Source: Candidatus Aenigmarchaeum subterraneum SCGC AAA011-O16 (GTDB lineage Archaea; Aenigmatarchaeota; Aenigmatarchaeia; Aenigmatarchaeales; Aenigmatarchaeaceae). Taken from it: DNA of 41,863 nt. The notes under the pieces are model-generated. The model did not search any database. It saw nothing but the letters and a program-made list of their open reading frames with translations, and was not told the origin of the DNA. Where the stretch lies: positions 1 to 41,863 of the forward strand of contig ASMQ01000005.1 in the NCBI GenBank assembly GCA_000405245.1. Direction: 5' to 3'. Below are positions 8,292 through 16,010 of this stretch, piece by piece. Positions within the stretch are counted from its first letter, which is position 1. The number at the start of each line of letters is the position of its first letter. Made by a program: the position numbers and the translations under genes.

Positions 8292-9125
8292 ATGGTTTTT
8301 CCTTTTTCTAAAAAGAAGACTGAGCCTGAAAGAGTTTACATTCCTGCGGATGTTGTTCAAAGATACGCTTCTCAAGGAATGAGCGAGGCTGAAATCGCTT
8401 CTAGATTAGAAAGACAAGGCTTCGCTCCACCGCAAATATCTCAAGCTTTAAGAATTGCATTAAAACAAGAAGTAGCTCCTTCCCCTGAAATGATGGGACC
8501 TACTATTGAAAGGCATCCTCCAGAATTTCGTGCTCCGGAGAGAAGACAGGAAGAATTTAGAAGGCCGCCTGAGAGAGCTCCAGAAGAGTATGGTAATCAA
8601 CCAATAGAGACTCCGACAATGGAAATGGGCCCTGCTCCGCGGAGAGAATTTCCTCAAAGAGAGACTGCGCCGTCCTTAAGCGAGGAGAGGAGTTTTGCTC
8701 CTCCAGAAAGAATCACTATGCCTGGACAGGCAAGACCTAGAATATTTGAAGAAGCTCCTCAACAAATGCCACAACAAAGGGTTCCTGAAATTCCTGAAGC
8801 TGATGTCACGCTAGAAGAAATAATTGAAGGCATAATCGCGGAGAAATGGTACGAATTCGAAGATAGACTAGGCGGATTCGAGAAAAGAGATGTCCAATTG
8901 CAAAATGAAATCGAGGACTTGAGAAAGAAAATTGGCGACGTGGAAAAAATGCAAAAAGAAAGAGAAACTACTCTACTTTCTAAATTCGAATCTTTTGGAG
9001 ATTCTATGGAAGGAATCCAAGGAAGAATAGGTTCTATAGAAAAGGTTTTCAAAGAATTCTTACCAGAATTGACACAAAACATTAGAGTTATGTCTGACTT
9101 AATTGAGACTGCTAAGAAAAAATAA
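8292..9125 (+). CDS. UBA-like/proline-rich/coiled-coil protein, possible motor-associated subunit
   Basis: 277 aa in three parts. Residues about 1-65 contain a small helical segment (VVQRYASQGMSEAEIASRL) resembling a UBA/DUF-type three-helix fold. Residues about 66-165 are a Pro/Glu/Arg-rich linker. Residues about 170-277 form an acidic helix (VTLEEIIEGIIAEKWYEF) and a coiled coil. There is no membrane segment. ATG 8292 follows GAGGAG in the end of the upstream gene; a TTG at 8271 is a poorer start. The tandem arrangement with a second coiled-coil gene next to TadA/TadC suggests a cytosolic scaffold or regulator of the machine. The domain labels are by eye only. Confidence 0.7.
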   Translation: MVFPFSKKKTEPERVYIPADVVQRYASQGMSEAEIASRLERQGFAPPQISQALRIALKQEVAPSPEMMGPTIERHPPEFRAPERRQEEFRRPPERAPEEYGNQPIETPTMEMGPAPRREFPQRETAPSLSEERSFAPPERITMPGQARPRIFEEAPQQMPQQRVPEIPEADVTLEEIIEGIIAEKWYEFEDRLGGFEKRDVQLQNEIEDLRKKIGDVEKMQKERETTLLSKFESFGDSMEGIQGRIGSIEKVFKEFLPELTQNIRVMSDLIETAKKK

Positions 9126-9127
9126 GC

Positions 9128-9739
9128 TTAATCTCCTCTTTCCATTATCATCCAAATAACGGCTAAAGCAATAATTCCAATTATTAGCAATGCAAACGGC
9201 GATAAACCTAGAGAAGGGAGATTGACACTAAAACCGAGAAGGCCTAAGCCACCAGCTCCTACAAAAAGCAGCACCGCAAAAACTATTAAAATTATTGCAA
9301 ACAGCCTAGGGTGTGCTTCAAAAAGTTTACTTTCCACTATGCCACGACCTGTTACTTTGCCCGTTTCTTTGTCACGAGTTTCAACCATATGTCTAAACTT
9401 TAAACCAGTAACTTCTAAGAAAACTAATAATACCAGTATACCTAAAATCAAAAGCAACAAACCACTTGAAAGTCTAGCTAATACAGGCCCTAATAATCCA
9501 GACACAGGAGATAACAGAACCAAAAATGCAACCGCTATGGAAATTATAGTTTGGGACGCTCTTGATTTAGGCACCTGAATCTGAGATAAAATACCTTGGA
9601 CGATTGCAAATGTCAATAACCAAATTAAAATCTGTGTAAATCCTAAATTTTGCAAGAATTCAAAAGTCTGCTCGCTTTGAGCTAACACCGGAACTGCCAA
9701 TAAAAGAAATCCTAAAATCGCTGACATGATTTTTTTCAT
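9128..9739 (-). CDS. Membrane protein with signal peptide, paralogue A (203 aa)
   Basis: A Sec-type signal peptide (MKKIMSAILGFLLLAVPVLAQ) is followed by an outside segment and about four further membrane helices, with a basic cytoplasmic loop between helices carrying EAHPRLFA. The same order and the HPR-x-FA loop occur in the 190-aa protein encoded just upstream, so they are paralogues. The ATG has a GGTGAG ribosome site. It is the last gene of a five-gene operon (11825 to 9128) and converges with the coiled-coil pair with a 2-bp gap. No enzymatic motif is visible; function unknown. Confidence 0.75.
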   Translation of the reverse strand: MKKIMSAILGFLLLAVPVLAQSEQTFEFLQNLGFTQILIWLLTFAIVQGILSQIQVPKSRASQTIISIAVAFLVLLSPVSGLLGPVLARLSSGLLLLILGILVLLVFLEVTGLKFRHMVETRDKETGKVTGRGIVESKLFEAHPRLFAIILIVFAVLLFVGAGGLGLLGFSVNLPSLGLSPFALLIIGIIALAVIWMIMERGD

Positions 9740-9779
9740 TCACTCACCCTCATTAAATCGGAAAGTACAAATATAAACA

Positions 9780-10352
9780 TTACGGTTTCTTCTCCATTGA
9801 CTCCTTGAACATGACCCAGACTGCAACAACAATGATTGCAAGGAAGAATAATATAGCCATGACTGGTGTGCTTATGATAGGTATAGTTATAGGAATTATG
9901 CCTAGACCGCCAAGCCCTATGAATATCAAAACTGCCAGTATAATGATTATTGTGGCAAAAAATCTAGGATGTGCACCAAAGACGTGTTTCTCCCCCACTT
10001 TTGCTCCGCTTATCTCTAAAAATATAAGAAGGAACATTAGTCCGAAGGCTATCACAACTCCGACAACAACCAAATTGGTTAGAAAAGTAGCTGCCTGAGC
10101 TGCTGCTGCTCCGAATAAAACAAGGAAGGCAAGCACAATAGATATGACTCCTCTTGTAGGAATGGATTGCGGAATTCGGACATGTGAGAGGATCCCCCAT
10201 GTCACAGCTAAAGTCAAAAGGAAAAGAAGAATCAGAGTGAATCCATAACCCTGCAAAACCTGAATCATCTGCGTTATAGGATCAGTCTGTGCAAAGACTG
10301 GAACTGAAGTTAGCAAAATCCCTAGCAAAACTGCTAAAATCTTCTCTTTCAT
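9780..10352 (-). CDS. Membrane protein with signal peptide, paralogue B (190 aa)
   Basis: Signal peptide (MKEKILAVLLGILLTSVPVFAQ) followed by four membrane helices and a short cytoplasmic loop GAHPRFFA. Helix 1 region (ILLFLLTLAVTWGILSHV), helix 2 (SIVLAFLVLF) and helix 3 ending in FLEISG match the corresponding stretches of the 203-aa downstream protein (AFLVLLS, FLEVTG). It lies 40 bp upstream of that gene and 32 bp after the 118-aa gene. I read it as a duplicated subunit of a membrane complex that sits beside the pilus-like operon; no catalytic residues are seen. Confidence 0.75.
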   Translation of the reverse strand: MKEKILAVLLGILLTSVPVFAQTDPITQMIQVLQGYGFTLILLFLLTLAVTWGILSHVRIPQSIPTRGVISIVLAFLVLFGAAAAQAATFLTNLVVVGVVIAFGLMFLLIFLEISGAKVGEKHVFGAHPRFFATIIIILAVLIFIGLGGLGIIPITIPIISTPVMAILFFLAIIVVAVWVMFKESMEKKP

Positions 10353-10384
10353 TTTAATCCTATCCTATATTGGTTTGCATGTAT

Positions 10385-10741
10385 TTATTTTTGTCTTTTC
10401 TTTTGTGGGCCCCATCTCTGCATGAAATACTCATAGTGTATGCCATCTAGTCTTCTTCTAATCATCCATATTTCTCTGACCAAAAGAAGTCCTATTATGA
10501 GTATTGTCCATGGCAGTATCAATGTTGCAAAGAATTGTGCTTTAGCTAAAAAGTTCAATTCTCTCACTAAAGCAATGTTCGCTGCTCTCTGAGTCACGTC
10601 TACTGGTGTTTGCGTTGCTAGAACTATTAACGCAATAACTGCAAGTACAACTACTACTATGCTGAATAGAGTCAGCAACAAATCTCTCACAAAGGCTTCT
10701 GCTCTCTCTGCCCTTTCTCTTATGTTTTGCATTCTTCCCAT
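10385..10741 (-). CDS. Two-helix membrane protein (118 aa)
   Basis: An amphipathic basic/acidic N-terminus (RERAERAEAFVRD), membrane helix near residues 22-43, an outside loop, a second helix near 70-87 and a basic tail ending WGPQKKRQK. The start ATG 10741 is 3 bp after the stop of the 167-aa gene (TAAAAGATG), so the genes are co-transcribed. No known family recognised. Its topology (both ends inside, small outside loop) suits a small subunit bridging the polytopic paralogues on each side. Confidence 0.75.
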   Translation of the reverse strand: MGRMQNIRERAERAEAFVRDLLLTLFSIVVVVLAVIALIVLATQTPVDVTQRAANIALVRELNFLAKAQFFATLILPWTILIIGLLLVREIWMIRRRLDGIHYEYFMQRWGPQKKRQK

Positions 10742-10744
10742 CTT

Positions 10745-11248
10745 TTAACCTCCTTTTTGCTGTTGCGGATGCGTTTCGCCCTCAGCTCCAACCTTATAAG
10801 CTGCCCAAAATATTATCAAAATAAAAATGACTACTACAAGAAGGAAAAGATTTTGTGTGCTACCTATAAATGGAACTTGAGTAACAGTATTTGAAAAGAA
10901 ACTTATGCCCAAAGACAAAAGAATGAATAAAACAACTCCAGTGACCATCATTTTGTCTGCGGAACTTCCTGGTCCAACCTCTTTTCTTCTAAGACCGAAG
11001 ACCTCTAAAACAAAAGCTATCAAAAACAAAATAATAAAAAACCATGTTATAGTTGGCAATATAGCATTTAGAGTTGTGACAAAAGGGGAATACGTAGCCG
11101 CAAAAAAGGCTATGACTAAAGCAATTATTAGATTCGCTGCTTTATTTTTTATAGGACTCCCTAATTGCAGTGCTCCGAAAACTATCGCTAATGTAAAGAG
11201 AAAAGGGATTGCGAACGTTGATGAAAAACCAAAGATTATGTCTACCAT
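10745..11248 (-). CDS. Polytopic membrane protein, paralogue C without signal peptide (167 aa)
   Basis: About four membrane helices. The stretch LIIALVIAFF followed by a turn and a long helix ending FVLEVFGL is laid out like AFLVLF...FLEISG in the 190-aa protein and AFLVLLS...FLEVTG in the 203-aa protein. I therefore read it as a third, more divergent copy that has lost the cleaved signal peptide and the HPR loop. It ends in a soluble Gln/Gly tail. The start overlaps the region just after the upstream gene's TGA (TGATTTTATGG). Function unknown; part of the five-gene operon. Confidence 0.72.
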   Translation of the reverse strand: MVDIIFGFSSTFAIPFLFTLAIVFGALQLGSPIKNKAANLIIALVIAFFAATYSPFVTTLNAILPTITWFFIILFLIAFVLEVFGLRRKEVGPGSSADKMMVTGVVLFILLSLGISFFSNTVTQVPFIGSTQNLFLLVVVIFILIIFWAAYKVGAEGETHPQQQKGG

Positions 11249-11252
11249 AAAA

Positions 11253-11825
11253 TCATAAACTCTTTAATTTACTTTCTACCATAACTCTTTGAGCAGTAAA
11301 TTGTCCGATTTGTGCGTATAGGTATTGCTGTTGCGGAGAGTTCGGAGGCTGACCTGCTGCCAATCGTTTTAGTTCTGCAATCTGCTGGTCCAAAGCTTTC
11401 TTTTCATTATAAAGCTCTTCTCGTGCCTTTCCCTTTTCTCCTGCCTTCTCATATATCTTTGACCCTACCTGAAAAATTTCTGTCATTCTTGCCGGATGGA
11501 TTATTCTGCTTCCTATAAAAAATATTGCAGTTATTACGAGCAAAATCTGGAACCAGGTTATAAATATTGGAACTAAGAATTTTCCATACCAGCCTGCGAT
11601 TATTAAAAACAAATATCCTACAATCCCGAGCAGATTTCTAAAGCCCTTATGACCACCAGAAATCAATTGTGCAAAGCTGTATAAAAAAAGTAAAACTATG
11701 ACATGAGGGATTAGTATCAAATAAAGTATTTGATCTTGTAAAGTTGTGTATCTTGTAATAAGTGTCGGGTCAATTTTCAATATTTGTGTGAAAATTAAGT
11801 TAAACAAATCAATGCCGTCTGGCAT
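11253..11825 (-). CDS. Membrane protein with C-terminal coiled coil (190 aa), first gene of five-gene operon
   Basis: N-terminal short segment, three membrane helices near residues 30-105, then a cytoplasmic helical tail (about 110-190) rich in Lys/Glu/Gln that should form a coiled coil. Start ATG 11825 is chosen over the TTG at 11840 because a TATA-like TATTTATATTAG lies at about 11843-11856, predicting a leaderless message. A cytoplasmic coiled coil could contact the soluble coiled-coil proteins encoded at 7907-9125. No family recognised. Confidence 0.72.
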   Translation of the reverse strand: MPDGIDLFNLIFTQILKIDPTLITRYTTLQDQILYLILIPHVIVLLFLYSFAQLISGGHKGFRNLLGIVGYLFLIIAGWYGKFLVPIFITWFQILLVITAIFFIGSRIIHPARMTEIFQVGSKIYEKAGEKGKAREELYNEKKALDQQIAELKRLAAGQPPNSPQQQYLYAQIGQFTAQRVMVESKLKSL

Positions 11826-11885
11826 GGTTAAGATATACAAAATCTAATATAAATAGATTAATTAGTAAACTTGACTTAGAATTTA

Positions 11886-12341
11886 TTATTTGCTAGGCAA
11901 TTTAGTTTTCTCTGATGGCGTGGCCTGTCGTCTATAGACAGCGCCTTTTGCGCCTGAGCTTTCCAATGATCTGCGGTTTTGTTCAAATCTGTCAGCTAAA
12001 TGTTCGTCTTGGCTAACGTAAAAAGCTCGGACGCCACCACCGCTTAATCTTTCAAATTCTACAGGTTGCCCCAGCACATGCTTTCCTATTTTAAAAGCAG
12101 TTTCATCGCCATAACTAACTGCCAGTACAACTGTATACTTTTCCAAAAAAGATCTTGCTTTTGCTTCGTTACCCATTTCTGTTTTCGCTGAAACATCACT
12201 TCGAGGTGTTATGTATTGTGGTTTTGGTTGAGGTTTTTGCGCATATTCTAAAGGTAGTGTGGTCAGCGTAGCTGGAGGTCTTTCTTCTGTTTTAGCAGGT
12301 TCGCTGGGTTTTTTCGAAGGGCCCTTAGGATGTCCTAACAT
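11886..12341 (-). CDS. Hypothetical protein with basic proline-rich N-terminus (151 aa)
   Basis: Residues 1-55 are Lys/Pro-rich and likely disordered; residues about 60-140 look globular (YTVVLAVSYGDETAFKIG and a later GGGVRAFYVSQDE). No membrane segment, no cysteine and no catalytic motif that I recognise. The ATG has a GGTGAT ribosome site six bases upstream. It follows the 348-aa gene by 27 bp, so the two are probably co-transcribed. Function unknown. Confidence 0.7.
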   Translation of the reverse strand: MLGHPKGPSKKPSEPAKTEERPPATLTTLPLEYAQKPQPKPQYITPRSDVSAKTEMGNEAKARSFLEKYTVVLAVSYGDETAFKIGKHVLGQPVEFERLSGGGVRAFYVSQDEHLADRFEQNRRSLESSGAKGAVYRRQATPSEKTKLPSK

Positions 12342-12368
12342 TTAATCACCTTGCTATTCCTCTGCTCT

Positions 12369-13415
12369 TTAGGAATTGATACCATAGGTAAGCCTTGAAA
12401 GGATCTGCAGTTCCATTTTTTTTGTCAAAAACTGTGCCCAATATGATGTAGACATTAAATTTTCCCATGTTGGTCTTCCAAATGTTGTTTCCATAGATTC
12501 GAAACCATAAACTGTATCTATCGCCGTATCTTGATTTGCTAGTTCTTGGGTATAAGCAGCTTCTAAAAATACAGCCGTTTCATGTAATCTTCCAGTGTCA
12601 TCATTAACTTCTATTCCAGCATTTTGTAAAACTCTTGCTTCATTCTCTATCCCCATCCACGTATCTACTATGTTCTCATTATCAGTATTATTTGTTGTAT
12701 CTGCTGCACTCGACAATTCAATTGCCCTCTTCAGAGTATAAGGCATCAAAGCTCCAAAGCCTGATGTAAGTTTATCCCCACTCCAATATCTTTGCATTCT
12801 CCATATAGCGAGAACAGGATAAGGAACTGTAGGAGGAGGATTTGCTTGTAATTCTGTCACTCTATGATTGTAATGTCTTTCTCTTGTGTAGAAGTTTCTT
12901 ACAACTTCTCTTCTGGAATCCTTCATTAAAGATTCATCTATCTCTTTTGAAACTTTTAACCCAACTGCTTTCTTCAGAATTTCGGCTCTTGGGGAACTTT
13001 CGCCCTGTTCTCTCAACCCTCTAGCAATATTTACAACTTTTTGAGCATAAACATTACCAACCGCAAAGTTTCCAACTCTTCTTTCATAACCAGGACCATC
13101 TTGACCATTCAAGAAGGTAGCATGAGGATCTGTACTGTGATAAAATGTGTCCCATATGTCAAGAATATGTGAAGCTCTGAAATAACCTTCTTTAGCAGGA
13201 GACTCAAATTGCATAGTTCTTTGCAAAAAGTCTGGGTCAACGCTTGGGTTTTGCCATAAAACTCTTGCAGAGGTTCTGTAGGCTCCTAAAAGTCTCTCAT
13301 AATAAAACCTAACAACAGAAGCGCTTAATCTAGTACCATCTAAATATCCTTTGACTTCTGTTTTTAAAGCAGGAGTAATTGCAAATTCGTCCACTGGTTG
13401 TCCCCAAGGTGACAT
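12369..13415 (-). CDS. Hypothetical soluble protein (348 aa)
   Basis: A mostly helical, soluble protein rich in Arg, Tyr and Trp (for example VRFYYERLLGAYRTSARVLW) with no membrane helix, no cysteine cluster and no nucleotide-binding loop. I do not recognise a family. The start ATG 13415 is preceded by AGTGATAAA, a plausible ribosome site. It sits between two other unrecognised genes on the same strand (11886-12341 and 13467-14207), with short gaps. The many YERxx and ERHYNHRVTEL-type helices suggest an alpha-solenoid or all-alpha fold, but this is only an impression. Confidence 0.7.
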   Translation of the reverse strand: MSPWGQPVDEFAITPALKTEVKGYLDGTRLSASVVRFYYERLLGAYRTSARVLWQNPSVDPDFLQRTMQFESPAKEGYFRASHILDIWDTFYHSTDPHATFLNGQDGPGYERRVGNFAVGNVYAQKVVNIARGLREQGESSPRAEILKKAVGLKVSKEIDESLMKDSRREVVRNFYTRERHYNHRVTELQANPPPTVPYPVLAIWRMQRYWSGDKLTSGFGALMPYTLKRAIELSSAADTTNNTDNENIVDTWMGIENEARVLQNAGIEVNDDTGRLHETAVFLEAAYTQELANQDTAIDTVYGFESMETTFGRPTWENLMSTSYWAQFLTKKMELQILSRLTYGINS

Positions 13416-13466
13416 TTTATCACTGCTAAATAATTACAACGAAAAGAATTTAAAGATGTAGGTAGC

Positions 13467-14207
13467 CTAAATTCGGCCTCTTAGAGCATCATCGTAAAGC
13501 CAGTGATACATTACAGCGTCAACATCATTTCCTGCTGTAACTCCCGGAGATGAAGCTACATTAGAAAATCCTAGTCTCTCTAGCAAATCATAATAAGACT
13601 TTGAAGCAGGATTTGCTCTCATGTCACGCAGAGCTATGTAATCTGCAAATCTGTTGATTCTCAACATCTCTCTATTACTAGAGTAGCCTCCATCTTGAGG
13701 AACATTGCCTCGAGTACTATGACTGTTTGGTTGCGCTTGTTTTACTGCAATTTCAAAAAATGCATCTAAATGTTTCTCACCCAGACTTGGGAACATGCTT
13801 TTAGCCTCATTTATAATTGTAGCGGCTGTAATAGAGGGCATTTCATAACCATGTGCTAAACCTAATGCGAACACAACAAAAGGATTATAACCTAGAAGAC
13901 CCCCGAAAACATCAAAGTTTTTAGGAATACCATTAAAGTCCCATTTACTTGCAGCTATAACTCGACCGGTTTCAGGGTCCACTTCTAAAGTATCCCCACC
14001 AACATAATCCTGCTCGTCTTTTTCTTTTGTAAGAGGATTAATGTAAGATTCCCAAAGTCTTACAGCATTATAAGAGGTACCAGAAAGAGTTAATTTTCTT
14101 TCTTCTTCATCGGCAGTAGATCTACCATACAAAGCTGCAACTGCTTCTTTTGGCATTCCCCCATGTACATCAGGTAACAAAGCTATTCTTGCTAAAGGGT
14201 GCACCAT
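13467..14207 (-). CDS. Hypothetical soluble protein (246 aa)
   Basis: Unrecognised. N-terminus MVHPLARIALLPDVHGGMPK includes DVHGG, which recalls the metal-site DxHGG of calcineurin-like phosphoesterases, but none of the later GNHE or GH-x-H motifs of that fold follows, so I do not make the assignment. The rest is soluble, with a glycine-rich middle (FGGLLGYNPFVVFALGLAHG). The ATG lies about 20 bp downstream of an inverted repeat and about 60 bp after a TATA element at 14268-14278 (plus coordinates), so it appears to be the first gene of this hypothetical trio. Confidence 0.68.
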   Translation of the reverse strand: MVHPLARIALLPDVHGGMPKEAVAALYGRSTADEEERKLTLSGTSYNAVRLWESYINPLTKEKDEQDYVGGDTLEVDPETGRVIAASKWDFNGIPKNFDVFGGLLGYNPFVVFALGLAHGYEMPSITAATIINEAKSMFPSLGEKHLDAFFEIAVKQAQPNSHSTRGNVPQDGGYSSNREMLRINRFADYIALRDMRANPASKSYYDLLERLGFSNVASSPGVTAGNDVDAVMYHWLYDDALRGRI

Positions 14208-14226
14208 ATATAAACACCATAATTTA

Positions 14227-14240
14227 CCACTTTACAGTGG
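14227..14240. promoter_or_regulatory. Inverted repeat CCACT-N4-AGTGG, candidate operator
   Basis: CCACTTTACAGTGG is a perfect 5-bp inverted repeat with a 4-bp spacer. It lies about 30 bp downstream of the minus-strand TATA element at 14268-14278 and 20 bp before the ATG at 14207, thus around the expected transcription start. A related element, CCACTATATAGTAG, lies at 18014-18027 in front of another unrecognised gene. Confidence 0.4.
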
Positions 14241-14286
14241 CAATCTATTAATAATTAAGTAGAAAGCGATATATAAAGCTATCGTT

Positions 14287-14535
14287 TCAAACCTGCGAAA
14301 CCTCGAAAAGACCCAATTCTTTGCAAGTTTCAAAAACAGCAAAGGCATGAACCATGGCCTCGAAGCTCAAAACAAGGTTATTTTGTTGAAGAAAATAGCG
14401 GGAATCACTCATGTATGCTTTGACATTAGCTAACATCTCCTCCCCCTTAGAATCAAAAGTTTCTACCTTGTGAATTACGCTTTCGAGCTTAACAAGCCAT
14501 TTTTCTATATCATTAATTTGTATCTGGTCTTGCAT
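14287..14535 (-). CDS. DUF357-family protein (82 aa)
   Basis: Short helical protein whose second half (ANVKAYMSDSRYFLQQNN ... SFEAMVHAFAVFETCKELG) matches my memory of the archaeal DUF357 family: a YxxDAxxF helix followed by an AFxxxxYAxGxxDxxxxLG helix. Function is unknown in the family. The ATG at 14535 gives the expected length of about 80 residues; an upstream in-frame start at 14634 would overlap dph5 by 77 bp and adds no family-like sequence. It follows dph5 by 22 bp and is probably co-transcribed with it. Confidence 0.65.
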   Translation of the reverse strand: MQDQIQINDIEKWLVKLESVIHKVETFDSKGEEMLANVKAYMSDSRYFLQQNNLVLSFEAMVHAFAVFETCKELGLFEVSQV

Positions 14536-14557
14536 AACAATATTTTGAAATGTAAGT

Positions 14558-15247
14558 TTATAAATGCTCCAGAAACTCCTTTTCCTTGAAATGTAATTTT
14601 CCAGGAATGACCAAAACTGCCGGAGCACTTTCATGTCGCAAAAGGTTTATAGCCTTGTCGTAATGCATTTCAGATTTTGTTCCGATCTTTGCGATAATTA
14701 ACTTGTCGTCTTTTTTGATTAATTTCGCTTCCAAAAGAATCTCCAAAGCTTGTTTTGAATTCATTCCTATATCCAGAATAAGCATCGTGTGCAAACCTGC
14801 CTTTCTATTTGTTTTAATGGAGTCTTTTACAAACTCCAATTGCTTTGTCATAGGAATCGTGGCTGTTTTTCCAAATTTATACAATTGCAAGCCAGACTCG
14901 CCGATAGCGGAAAAGATGGAAATGTTATGAATTACTTTGACAGGAATTTTCTGCTTCCTAGCCTCCAGAACAATGTCTATATGCGTGGTTGCTCCGAGAG
15001 GGTCTCCGGGAACAAAAATTGCTATATCTTTGCTTTTTGCCATGCTTAGGATATTCTGCAGATTCTCTTCTAGGTCGCTCCGTTCCAATTTTTTGATTTT
15101 TTTACCGATAATCTCTTCTAAATTTTTAATAGAGCCTTGCCAGACAGATGTGTAAAGTTCAAAATAGCACTCGCATTTCTTAGCTACATCCAAAGCCTTC
15201 AAAGTAATGTCTTTTTCATCGAATCCCAAGCCGATTAGATAAAGCAT
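14558..15247 (-). CDS. dph5: Diphthine synthase
   Basis: 229 aa, the normal length. This SAM-dependent tetrapyrrole-methylase-fold enzyme trimethylates the modified histidine on elongation factor 2 in archaeal diphthamide synthesis. Visible features are the start MLYLIGLGFDEKDITLKAL, the FVPGDPLGATTH loop, HNISIFSAIGESGLQLYKFG and the later TMLILDIG strand, all typical of the family. A minus-strand TATA element (GATTTATAACC, about 15268-15278) lies 26 bp upstream of the ATG, implying a leaderless message. It is divergent from the Trm5-like gene and followed by the DUF357 gene. Confidence 0.93.
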   Translation of the reverse strand: MLYLIGLGFDEKDITLKALDVAKKCECYFELYTSVWQGSIKNLEEIIGKKIKKLERSDLEENLQNILSMAKSKDIAIFVPGDPLGATTHIDIVLEARKQKIPVKVIHNISIFSAIGESGLQLYKFGKTATIPMTKQLEFVKDSIKTNRKAGLHTMLILDIGMNSKQALEILLEAKLIKKDDKLIIAKIGTKSEMHYDKAINLLRHESAPAVLVIPGKLHFKEKEFLEHL

Positions 15248-15280
15248 AAAAGTAGTTTAGCACAAAGGTTATAAATCATT

Positions 15281-16009
15281 ATGAGGATCGCTTACGACAT
15301 AATCGGAAATAAAGAGAAGGCTGTCGCTGTTATCGGAGCGAACCAGAAAGCAAACAGGAAAATTGCAGAAGAGATAATGAGACGACAGAAAAACGTGAAG
15401 ACTGTTCTACAAAAGATGAGTGAGAGAAGAGGAAAATACAGACTGTACGCAAGGAAGATAATTCTCGGAGATAAGAATACAGAAGTTTTGCACAAAGAAT
15501 ATGGAATGGTTTTCAAATTAGATCCGCAAAAAGTCTATTTCTCTCCAAGAGAATCGACAGAAAGGCAGAGGATAGCTGAAATGGCAAAAAACGGAGAGAA
15601 AATCCTAATAATGTTCTCCGGAGTAGCACCTTTCGCAATCGCAATAGCAAAGAAAAAAGCAAGCTGCAAAATATACTGCGTTGACATTAACCCTTATGCA
15701 ATTAAATATGCAAGGGAAAACGTAAAACTGAACAGAGTAAATAATGTAGAAAACTTCTGTAAAGACGTAAGAAAATTTAAAGCAGAAAAGAGTTTTGACA
15801 GGATAATAATGCCCTATGTCAACTCTTTGAAATACATGAATGTTGCCCTGAAATTGGCAAGAAAAAGAGCTATAATTCATGCGTATGGACTATCGGACAT
15901 GAAAATAGATAAAAGAATTTTAAAGCACTGTAAGATGATTAAAAAGGAGAAGGTTTTGCCTTTTGCTCCAAAGGTTTTGAAAGTACGATTTGACTTGAAG
16001 GTTTTATAA
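15281..16009 (+). CDS. trm5: Trm5-family tRNA (guanine37-N1) methyltransferase lacking domain D1
   Basis: 242 aa. Residues 1-85 match the Trm5 D2 domain (YDIIG, then VKTVLQKMS, then a LYARKIILGDKNTEVLHKEYG-like stretch); residues about 85-242 form the Rossmann methyltransferase domain with VYFSPRESTERQRI, SAM loop MFSGVAPFAIA and DINPYAIKYAREN. The usual N-terminal D1 domain (about 60-70 residues, reads the tRNA outer corner in classical Trm5) is absent, and an in-frame TAA at 15272 prevents extension. The NPP/NLP position reads MPYVN. The likely job is N1-methylation of G37, needed for reading-frame fidelity. A reduced Trm5 paralogue with another role is the alternative. Confidence 0.75.
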   Translation: MRIAYDIIGNKEKAVAVIGANQKANRKIAEEIMRRQKNVKTVLQKMSERRGKYRLYARKIILGDKNTEVLHKEYGMVFKLDPQKVYFSPRESTERQRIAEMAKNGEKILIMFSGVAPFAIAIAKKKASCKIYCVDINPYAIKYARENVKLNRVNNVENFCKDVRKFKAEKSFDRIIMPYVNSLKYMNVALKLARKRAIIHAYGLSDMKIDKRILKHCKMIKKEKVLPFAPKVLKVRFDLKVL

Positions 16010-16010
16010 A

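Noticed and set aside
9160-9580. Long plus-strand frames within membrane protein genes
   Set aside because: They are antisense shadows of the minus-strand operon: they lack start signals, and their composition (Pro/Lys/Thr/Ile) mirrors Gly/Phe/Leu-rich membrane codons.
13467-14207. Calcineurin-like phosphoesterase because of DVHGG near the N-terminus
   Set aside because: The later GNHD/E, GHxH and other metal motifs of that fold are missing.
15268-15280. TATA box for the Trm5-like gene
   Set aside because: GGTTATAAATC is only a few bases from that ATG, too close to serve it; it fits dph5 on the other strand (26 bp).
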